Of a stretch of DNA of 5,821 nt, positions 1-5,616 are shown piece by piece. Below the pieces are notes generated by a model. The model was not told where the DNA came from and ran no database searches. It saw nothing but the letters and a program-made list of their open reading frames with translations. The DNA is from an uncultured bacterium (lineage in GTDB: Bacteria; Planctomycetota; UBA1135; UBA2386): NCBI GenBank assembly GCA_938003515.1, contig CALKYL010000481.1, positions 1-5,821 on the forward strand, read 5' to 3'. A program made the translations under genes and the position numbers. Position 1 is the first letter of the stretch. The number at the start of each line of letters is the position of its first letter.

Positions 1-352
1 CCGGCGCTAACGCGGCGAGCGTGGTCAGCAGTGCGGGCGGCTCTGCGCGCATCGCGCGCGGCTCGTGCAGCTGACAGCTGCGCAGCGGCCGGCGGCCGCG
101 GTGCTCGACGACGATCGCCTCGACGTACACCGCTCCCGCGACCGTGCGGCGCGGCGGCACGCGCACGACCGTGTGGTGCAGGCGGCGCTGCTTGGCGACG
201 AAGTCGACGACCAGCGGCGCCGCGAGCATCGCCGCCGCGAGGCGCGCGTGGTCGTCGCCGCCCAGCCACGCGGCGCCGGCGGCGAGGCCAGCGAGCCACA
301 CCACGACGCGGCCGCGCGCGGTCAGCTCGATCGAACTGCTCGGTGTCGCCAT
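1..352 (-). CDS. DUF58-type membrane protein, N-terminal part (cut by the window edge)
   Basis: The minus-strand frame opens at ATG 352 and stays open to the edge, giving 117 codons with no stop. Seen: two hydrophobic stretches (about residues 15-31 and 37-53) form a membrane hairpin. After a short basic stretch (KQRRLHH) comes a beta-type segment: VRVPPRRTVAGAVYVEAIVV, then EHRGRRPL. Known: DUF58 proteins usually begin with two helices, followed by a beta domain of the type 'P...v.aGe.v.v.l.v.N.gr.p', and are encoded directly after MoxR ATPases. The start lies 27 bp after the MoxR stop, so the two are probably co-transcribed and may form one membrane-associated complex. There is no strong Shine-Dalgarno; GAAGG lies about 13 nt upstream, a rather long spacing. 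The family call rests on architecture and neighbour, because the defining DUF58 core lies outside the window. Confidence 0.72.
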   Translation of the reverse strand, partial: MATPSSSIELTARGRVVVWLAGLAAGAAWLGGDDHARLAAAMLAAPLVVDFVAKQRRLHHTVVRVPPRRTVAGAVYVEAIVVEHRGRRPLRSCQLHEPRAMRAEPPALLTTLAALAP

Positions 353-379
353 CGGGATCGGGTGGCCTTCGGGTCGCCG

Positions 380-1318
380 TCAGTCGGGCAGCGGCGTGTC
401 GGCGAGGATCTCGTGCAGCAGCGCCTCCGGCCGGCTGCCGGTGCGCGGCGTCAGCCGGTGCGCCCACGCCGGCACCAGCAGCGCCCGCACGTCGTCGGGG
501 ACGACGTAGTCGCGGCCGTGCACGTGGGCGCGCGCCCGGCACGCGCGGTGCAGCGCCTGCGCGCCGCGCGTGCTGACGCCCTGCACGATGTCGGGCGAGG
601 TGCGCGTGCGGTTCGCCAGCTCGACGACGAACGCGACCAGCTCCCGATCGCAGCGCACCGCGTCGATCGCCCGCCGCGTCTCGAGCAGGTCGTCTCGCGA
701 CGCGATCGGCCGGAGCTCCGCGGCGAGCCGGTGGCCGTCCTCGCGCCCGACGACGTCGATCTCGAATTCCGGCTCGAGGTGGCCGAGCTCGATGCGCAGC
801 AGGAAGCGGTCGAGCTGATTGTCGGGCAGGAGGTAGGTGCCGGCGGCCGTCAACGGGTTCTGCGTCGCGACGACGAAGAACGGATCGGGCAGCGCGAACG
901 TCTGCCGGTCGATCGTCACGCTGCGCTCGGCCATGCACTCGAGCAGCGCCGACTGCGTGCGCGGCGGCGTGCGGTTGAGCTCGTCGGCCATCAGGACCGA
1001 GGTGAACACCGGCCCCTGTCGGAACGTCAGCTCGCCGGTGCGCGGGTGGTAGATCTGCGCCCCGATCAGGTCGCTCGGCAAGAGGTCGGCGGTGCACTGC
1101 ACGCGCTGGAACGGCAGGTCCAGCGCCTGCGCGAGGCTGCGCGCGAGCAGCGTCTTGCCGACGCCGGGGTGGTCCTCGATCAGCAGGTGGCCGCCCGCGA
1201 ACAGCGCCGTGACCGCCAGCTCGATGGCGTCTTCCTTGCCGTGCACGGTCTGGCCGACCGCCTCGACGAGTCGCTGCGCGAGAGGGGACATTCGCTTCGT
1301 TCGGAACGCGGTGGGCAT
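380..1318 (-). CDS. MoxR-family AAA+ ATPase
   Basis: The product is 312 residues, close to the usual 310-340 for MoxR. It is a cytoplasmic AAA+ ATPase thought to act as a chaperone that activates or assembles partner complexes, typically with DUF58 and von Willebrand A proteins. Seen in order: N-terminal helix LAQRLVEAVGQTVHGKEDAI; Walker A EDHPGVGKT (48-56); Walker B VLMADELNR (108-116) followed by TPPRTQSALLECMAERSVTI; sensor 1 ATQNP (151-155); LDRF (169-172) with the probable arginine finger; a C-terminal lid with STRGAQALHRA (249-259) and GRDYVVPDDVRAL (268-280). All key residues are present, so it should be active. ATG 1318 is preferred because GAGG lies 7 nt upstream; an in-frame ATG at 1291 has no such site. 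The frame stays open further upstream without family similarity. The stop is TGA at 382-380, and the DUF58-type gene follows 27 bp on. Confidence 0.95.
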   Translation of the reverse strand: MPTAFRTKRMSPLAQRLVEAVGQTVHGKEDAIELAVTALFAGGHLLIEDHPGVGKTLLARSLAQALDLPFQRVQCTADLLPSDLIGAQIYHPRTGELTFRQGPVFTSVLMADELNRTPPRTQSALLECMAERSVTIDRQTFALPDPFFVVATQNPLTAAGTYLLPDNQLDRFLLRIELGHLEPEFEIDVVGREDGHRLAAELRPIASRDDLLETRRAIDAVRCDRELVAFVVELANRTRTSPDIVQGVSTRGAQALHRACRARAHVHGRDYVVPDDVRALLVPAWAHRLTPRTGSRPEALLHEILADTPLPD

Positions 1319-1353
1319 GCTAGCACCTCGACGCGGCGAAGGCAGGGCACGGG

Positions 1354-1385
1354 CCAGCGCGGCAACGGATGCCGGCCCAGCGCGG
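1354..1385. repeat. 9-nt direct repeat pair in the divergent promoter region
   Basis: CCAGCGCGG occurs at 1354-1362 and again at 1377-1385, a 23-bp period. Both copies are preceded by GGC or GGCC. They lie between the divergent moxR-type and cyclodeaminase-type genes, upstream of the proposed -10 element at 1414. This is a possible pair of regulator half-sites. In such GC-rich DNA a 9-nt repeat can also arise by chance. Confidence 0.3.
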
Positions 1386-1413
1386 TTCGCTGGTTCCGCT
1401 CCCGGACCGCGGC

Positions 1414-1426
1414 TACCTTGCCGCCG
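1414..1426 (+). promoter_or_regulatory. Candidate -10 element with transcription start at GTG 1426
   Basis: TACCTT at 1414-1419 fits the TAnnnT form of a bacterial -10 hexamer. The seventh base after it is 1426, the G of an in-frame GTG that coincides with the expected N-terminus of the cyclodeaminase-type protein. No clear -35 hexamer is seen at 16-18 bp spacing, and no Shine-Dalgarno precedes the GTG. Together this suggests a leaderless transcript. This is inference from position, not proof. Confidence 0.3.
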
Positions 1427-2658
1427 TGCCGAAGCCGATCGTCGCGATCTTCCACGCCCGCGGGCACCTGATCGACTCGGGCCTCCTGTCCGACGCGATG
1501 GAGGCCGTGCACGCGGCGGGGTGCAGCTACCGGGTCGTGCGCCTCGACGTCGGCAGGCTGCGCACCGACGCGAGCGAACTCGAGCTCGAGGTGACCGCAC
1601 CCGACCAGGACACCTTCGATCGGCTGCGCGAGGACCTGATGTCGCTCGGCCTCAGCGAGACCGAGACCGAGGACGCGACCTGGCAGGAGGTCGACATCGC
1701 CGGCACCGCGCCCGAGGGCTTCTACTCGACCACCAATCTCGCGACCGAGGTGCGCGTCGACGGCGTCTGGCAGCCGGTCCAGAAGCAGCGCATGGACGCG
1801 ACGATCGTCGAAGACGGCGGCACGTACACGTGCGTGAAGCTGCGCGACCTCCTGCCGGGCCAGCGCGTCGTGACCGGCTTCGCCGGCATCCGCGTCACGC
1901 CGCACACGACCCGCAAGCTGCAGGACCGCTTCGGGTTCATGCAGGGCGGCGTCAGCTCGGAGCGGCGGCTCGCGGCCCAGGTCGCCGAGGTCGCGACCGA
2001 GTGGCGGCGCGTCCGCGACGAAGGCCGCAAGGTCGTGCTCGTCGCCGGTCCGGTGGTGGTGCACGTCGGCGCCGCGCCGGTGCTCGCGGCGATCCTCGAG
2101 CAGGGCCTCGTCGACGGACTGCTGAGCGGCAACGCGCTCGCCGTGCACGACATCGAGGCCGCGCTCTACGGCACCAGCCTCGGCGTCGAGCTCGCGAGCG
2201 GTCGGCCCGCCGTGCACGGCCACATGCACCACATGCGGGCGATCAACGCCGTTCGCCGCGCCGGCGGCATCCCGCAGGCGGTCGCCTCGGGGCTGCTGAA
2301 GGGCGGCGTCATGCACGCGTGCGTGCGCGCCAACGTGCCCTACTGCCTCGCCGGCTCGATCCGCGACGACGGTCCCCTCCCCGACACCGAGATGGACCTG
2401 ATCGCGGCGCAGGCGGGCTACGCGCAGATCCTCGAGAACGCCGGCCTCGTCGTGATCCTGTCGTCGATGCTGCACGGCATCGGCACCGGCAACATGGTCG
2501 CGGCCGACGTCATGACCGTCTGCGTCGACATCCACCCGGCGGTCGTGGCCAAGCTCGGCGACCGCGGCTCGGCGCAGAGCCAGGGCATCGTGACCGACGT
2601 CGGCGCGTTCCTGCTGGCGCTGGCCGAACGGCTCGGGGTCGCTGTTCCGAAGGGCTGA
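1426..2658 (+). CDS. Ornithine cyclodeaminase, archaeal type (TIGR00300 / LOR-SDH-like family)
   Basis: The product is 410 residues, close to the family's size. Known: TIGR00300 proteins match the C-terminal half of cyanobacterial ArgZ/AgrE and include archaeal NAD-dependent ornithine cyclodeaminases (ornithine to proline plus ammonia). Seen (numbering from GTG 1426): an N-terminal domain starting GHLIDSGLLSDAMEAV; FYSTTNLATEVRVDGVWQ (99-116) and KQRMDATIV (120-128); a Rossmann-like region VVLVAGPVVVHVGAAPVLAA (203-222); GNALAVHDIEAALYGTSLG (235-253); GHMHHMRAIN (265-274); AGSIRDDGPLPDTEMD (309-324); MLHGIGTGNM (348-357); CVDIHPAVVAKLGDRGS (366-382), then GIVTDVG. The ArgZ-type arginine dihydrolase domain is absent. 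ATG 1369 would add 19 residues (PAQRGSLVPLPDRGYLAA after the Met) unlike the family and overlapping the upstream repeats, so GTG 1426 is preferred. The exact substrate is not proven by sequence. Confidence 0.9.
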   Translation: MPKPIVAIFHARGHLIDSGLLSDAMEAVHAAGCSYRVVRLDVGRLRTDASELELEVTAPDQDTFDRLREDLMSLGLSETETEDATWQEVDIAGTAPEGFYSTTNLATEVRVDGVWQPVQKQRMDATIVEDGGTYTCVKLRDLLPGQRVVTGFAGIRVTPHTTRKLQDRFGFMQGGVSSERRLAAQVAEVATEWRRVRDEGRKVVLVAGPVVVHVGAAPVLAAILEQGLVDGLLSGNALAVHDIEAALYGTSLGVELASGRPAVHGHMHHMRAINAVRRAGGIPQAVASGLLKGGVMHACVRANVPYCLAGSIRDDGPLPDTEMDLIAAQAGYAQILENAGLVVILSSMLHGIGTGNMVAADVMTVCVDIHPAVVAKLGDRGSAQSQGIVTDVGAFLLALAERLGVAVPKG

Positions 2659-2838
2659 GCGACCGACGCCGAACGGCGCGCGCCGGACGGCCACGACCGC
2701 GCGCGAGCGACGTGGCAGCTGCTCGGCGTGCTCGCCGGACAGACCTCGATCGATGACGATCCGAGCGTTCCAGCGGAGCCTTCTTGGCGGACGGCTGCCA
2801 TGAGGAGCAAGCGGCGGCCAGCAGGCAGGTGCAGGTGC

Positions 2839-2867
2839 CGTATCGGGCCGGATTCGCGCCCGATGCG
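2839..2867. repeat. 10-bp inverted repeat (hairpin)
   Basis: Bases 2839-2848 (CGTATCGGGC) pair with 2858-2867 (GCCCGATGCG), with one G-U wobble and nine Watson-Crick pairs around a 9-base loop (2849-2857). It lies about 180 bp after the cyclodeaminase stop. No T-run follows on either strand, so it is not a classical intrinsic terminator. It could be a U-less terminator, an RNA structure in a long leader of the downstream gene, or an operator. Confidence 0.45.
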
Positions 2868-3001
2868 AGGGCCCCCGGCCCCGACGTGCGATCGCCGAGG
2901 CCCTGACGGACCGCCGCGGCGCGACGCATGTCTTCGCAGCGCCCCGTCTCGCCTCACCGCGCCGCCCGCGGCTGTGGCGTCAGCGCCCGCGGCCGTCCGG
3001 A

Positions 3002-3031
3002 TCCACGTCTCGGCACGCGTCACGACGTGGA
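3002..3031. repeat. 8-bp perfect inverted repeat, candidate operator
   Basis: TCCACGTC (3002-3009) and GACGTGGA (3024-3031) are perfect inverted copies separated by 14 bp, centred about 95 bp before ATG 3111. The half-site centres are 22 bp apart, close to two helical turns, a geometry suited to a dimeric regulator. The TTGACC -35-like hexamer starts 4 bp after the right arm. An RNA hairpin with a 14-base loop is the alternative reading. Confidence 0.4.
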
Positions 3032-3110
3032 GCCTTGACCGGCCGGCGCCGCGGCGGAAAGTGCTCGCCCCCCCGATGCAGGGCCTCGACTCGGACCCCG
3101 CAAGCTCGCC

Positions 3111-5531
3111 ATGACGAAGACCGCCAAGCCTGCCAAGACCAACCCCCACACCTGGTCCTTCTACCGCGCCGGCGGCGTCGACCAGGTGCGCCTCGACAAG
3201 GGCGCCGACATCTTCCACCTCGAGCAACTCGACCAGCAGCTCTGGGTCGCGCTGAGCTGCCCGACCAAGGGACTCGAGATCGACGAGCGCATGCTCGCGC
3301 TGATCGACGCCGACGGCGACGCCCACGTGCGGCCGCCGGAGATCCTGGCGACGATCCAGTGGCTGCGCGAGGTGCTGCAGAGCGGCGACGCGCTGGCCAA
3401 GGGCGAGGACGGCGTCGCGATCGACAACATCCGCAAGGACACCGACGAGGGCAAGGCCGTGCTGGCCTCGGCCAAGCACGCGCTGAAGACGCTCGGGTCG
3501 GAGGCGGGCCGGATCACGATCGACGACACGGTCAAGATCGCGGAGCTGTTCGCCAAGGCCAGGCTCAACGGGGACGGCGTCGTGCCGCCGGAGACCGTGG
3601 GCGACGCCGCGGCCAGCGCGGTCGCCGCCGACATCGTCAGGTGCATGGGCGGCGTTGCCGATCGCGCGGGCACGCCCGGCGTCGACCAGGCGCAGCTCGA
3701 CGGCTTCTTCGCCGCCTGCGCCGCGTTCGACGCCTGGCAGAAGGAGGCCGAGGGCGACGCCAAGAACGTGCTGCCGTTCGGCAAGGACACCGCCGCCGCC
3801 CACGCGGCGTTCCTCGCCGTGCGCGCCAAGATCGACGACTACTTCGGCCGCTGCCGCCTGGTCGCGTTCGATGCGCGCGCGCTGGCCGCGGTCAATCGCG
3901 AGGAGGCGGCCTACATCGCCGCTGCCGCCAGGGACCTGACGATCACCGTCGACGAAGTCGCTGGCTTCCCGCTCGCGCTGGTCGAGGCCGGCAAGCCCCT
4001 GCCCCTGACCGACGGGCTCAACCCCGCCTGGGCCGGCGCCGTCGGCACGTTCCGGTCGGCGTGCCTGAAGAACAAGGACAGCCTGACCGAGGCCGAGTGG
4101 GGCGAGCTGAGCTGCAAGTTCGCCGGCTACGAGGCGTGGCTCGGCAAGGCCGCCGGCACCGAGGTCGCTCCGCTCGGGGTCGATCGCGTGCGCGAGATCC
4201 TGGCCGGCAAGAGCAAGGACACGCTGCAGCAGGCCATCGCCGACGATCTGGTCGTCGCGCCCGAGTACGACGCGATGGTCAAGGTCGAGAAGCTCTGCCG
4301 GCTGCACAAGGACTTCGCGAAGCTGCTGCGCAACTACGTCAACTTCGGCGACTTCTACGCCCGCCGCGGCGCGGTCTTCCAGGCCGGCACGCTCTACCTC
4401 GACGGCCGCGCCTGCGACATGTGCTTCCACGTCAACGACGCCGGCAAGCACGCCAAGATGGCGCCGATGTCGAACGCGTTCCTCGCTTACGTCGACTGCA
4501 CGCGGCCCGGCGGCCAGAAGCGCACCGTCGCCTGCGCGTTCACGGCGGGCGACAGCGACAACCTGTTCGAGGGCCGCAACGGCATCTTCTACGACCGCGA
4601 CGGCGACGACTGGGACGCGACCATCACCAAGATCGTCAGCAACCCGATCAGCGTGCGGCAGGCGTTCTGGTCGCCCTACAAGAAGGTGCTGCGCGGCATC
4701 CAGGAGGCGGTCGCCAAGAAGGCGGCCGCCGCCGAGGCCGAGGCCGACAAGAAGCTGGCCACCGGGGTGCAGGCCACCGGCGATGCCGCGACCAAGGGGG
4801 CAGCACCGCCGAAGCCCAAGTTCGACGTCGGCACCATCGCCGCCCTCGGCGTCGCCGTCGCCGGCATCACGGGCGTGTTCACGGCGCTGCTGACCGGCTT
4901 CTTGAGCCTGGGCCCGTGGATCCCGATCGGCATCGTCGGTCTCTTGCTGGCGATCTCGGGGCCGTCGATGTTCATCGCGTGGCTCAAGCTGCGCACGCGC
5001 AACCTCGGCCCGATCCTCGACGCCAACGGCTGGGCCGTCAACGTGCTGACGCGCGTCAACATCCCGCTCGGCGGCTCGCTGACCGAGCTGCCGAAGATCC
5101 CGGCGGGTTCGCACCGTTCGCTGGTCGACCCGTACGCGCCGAAGAAGAGCATCTGGCCGCGGCTGCTGCTCGTGCTGATCCTGCTCGGCGGCACCGCCTA
5201 CGTGCTCTACCGCACGAACCTGCTGCACAAGTGGCTGCCCGACTACGTGCCGCTGCACCACACCGAGCTGGGCCTGCTGCTCGACGGCAAGGACACCGCC
5301 GCGCCGGGCGAGACGGTCGCGTTCAAGGTGCAGTCGAAGGCGACCAAGCTGTCGGTGACCAACGTCACCGACAGCAACGCGCCGGTCGCGATGGACGACC
5401 TCGCCGTCGCCGACGGCAAGGCGACCCTGACCGTGCCGGCCGACTGCAAGCCGGGCAAGCTGCGGGTCATGGACGCCGTCAGCGAGACCGCGGTCGAGGT
5501 CACGGTCACGGCGCCCTCGCCGCCCAAGTAA
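3111..5531 (+). CDS. Large uncharacterised membrane-anchored protein with EF-hand-like loops (806 aa)
   Basis: I cannot name this family. Seen: a soluble N-terminal part beginning WSFYRAGGVDQVRLDKGADI (15-34). An EF-hand-like loop DADGDAHVRPPE (66-77) has D at positions 1, 3 and 5, V at 8, E at 12 and flanking helices. Degenerate copies lie at NGDGVVPPE (153-161) and DRAGTPGVDQAQ (184-195). A middle block carries CDMC (435-438), C463, C475 and GRNGIFYDRDGDDWDATITK (488-507). An Ala/Lys-rich linker (about 534-570) precedes membrane helices near 573-597, 602-624 and 681-700. Residues 625-680 contain WLKLRTRNLGPILDANGWAV. The tail (705-806) is beta-rich and Ig-like. Positive charges (LKLRTR, APKKS) place the 625-680 loop and N-terminal part inside and the tail outside. 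It starts at ATG 3111 without a Shine-Dalgarno and appears to be its own transcription unit. Composition is balanced, supporting real coding over the overlapping Arg-rich frames. A role in calcium sensing or envelope scaffolding is speculation. Confidence 0.88.
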   Translation: MTKTAKPAKTNPHTWSFYRAGGVDQVRLDKGADIFHLEQLDQQLWVALSCPTKGLEIDERMLALIDADGDAHVRPPEILATIQWLREVLQSGDALAKGEDGVAIDNIRKDTDEGKAVLASAKHALKTLGSEAGRITIDDTVKIAELFAKARLNGDGVVPPETVGDAAASAVAADIVRCMGGVADRAGTPGVDQAQLDGFFAACAAFDAWQKEAEGDAKNVLPFGKDTAAAHAAFLAVRAKIDDYFGRCRLVAFDARALAAVNREEAAYIAAAARDLTITVDEVAGFPLALVEAGKPLPLTDGLNPAWAGAVGTFRSACLKNKDSLTEAEWGELSCKFAGYEAWLGKAAGTEVAPLGVDRVREILAGKSKDTLQQAIADDLVVAPEYDAMVKVEKLCRLHKDFAKLLRNYVNFGDFYARRGAVFQAGTLYLDGRACDMCFHVNDAGKHAKMAPMSNAFLAYVDCTRPGGQKRTVACAFTAGDSDNLFEGRNGIFYDRDGDDWDATITKIVSNPISVRQAFWSPYKKVLRGIQEAVAKKAAAAEAEADKKLATGVQATGDAATKGAAPPKPKFDVGTIAALGVAVAGITGVFTALLTGFLSLGPWIPIGIVGLLLAISGPSMFIAWLKLRTRNLGPILDANGWAVNVLTRVNIPLGGSLTELPKIPAGSHRSLVDPYAPKKSIWPRLLLVLILLGGTAYVLYRTNLLHKWLPDYVPLHHTELGLLLDGKDTAAPGETVAFKVQSKATKLSVTNVTDSNAPVAMDDLAVADGKATLTVPADCKPGKLRVMDAVSETAVEVTVTAPSPPK

Positions 5532-5562
5532 GCCGGCGTCCCGGGTGCTGCCGTCCGCCGGC
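5532..5562 (+). terminator. GC hairpin directly after the stop codon, possible terminator
   Basis: GCCGGCG (5532-5538) pairs perfectly with CGCCGGC (5556-5562) around a 17-base loop, beginning at the base after the TAA stop of the 806-residue protein. The loop may form a further small GG/CC pairing (5544-5545 with 5551-5552). No T-run follows, so termination would be of the U-less kind or the hairpin may instead protect the 3' end. The next gene starts 55 bp beyond it. Confidence 0.35.
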
Positions 5563-5616
5563 CGCGCCCGCGCGAAGCGCTACGGCGGCGCCCGCCCGCG
5601 AGCCGATAGCCGCGAT

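Larger units (their letters stand above)
2659..3110. other. 452-bp intergenic region without a convincing gene
   Basis: All open frames here are Arg/Pro/Ala-rich and lack recognisable motifs, so I call no gene. The region holds a 12-bp palindrome (CGGCGCGCGCCG, 2674-2685) just after the cyclodeaminase stop, a small GC hairpin (2724-2737), and two stronger inverted repeats listed separately. It also has a 9-nt direct repeat GCCCGCGGC (2964-2972 and 2985-2993, 21-bp period). TTGACC at 3035-3040 resembles a -35 hexamer, but the 16-18 bp downstream position has no good -10. The gap's length suggests that the downstream 806-residue protein has its own promoter. Confidence 0.6.

Noticed and set aside
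65..1471. Plus-strand open frame of 468 codons
   Set aside because: It lies opposite the MoxR and DUF58-type genes and is Arg-rich with no domain; Walker A, Walker B and sensor motifs identify the minus strand as coding.
1180..2694. Minus-strand open frame of 504 codons
   Set aside because: It is antisense to the TIGR00300-type gene, which has clear family motifs throughout; this frame has none.
2914..3054. Four CCGCGG hexamers
   Set aside because: GC-only palindromes of this size are expected by chance at this base composition.
3035..3063. TTGACC as -35 of a sigma-70 promoter
   Set aside because: At 16-18 bp spacing the downstream bases read GAAAGT or AAAGTG, a poor -10, so I do not list it as a promoter.
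2728..3114. Plus-strand open frame of 128 codons in the intergenic region
   Set aside because: It is Arg/Pro/Ala/Ser-rich with no motif or clear ribosome-binding site, and it overlaps the start of the next gene.
2418..5261. Minus-strand open frame of 947 codons, longer than the gene it overlaps
   Set aside because: It is antisense to two plausible genes and the gap between them. Its composition is dominated by Arg, Gly, Val, Leu, Asp and His with no motif, and the high GC content explains its length.
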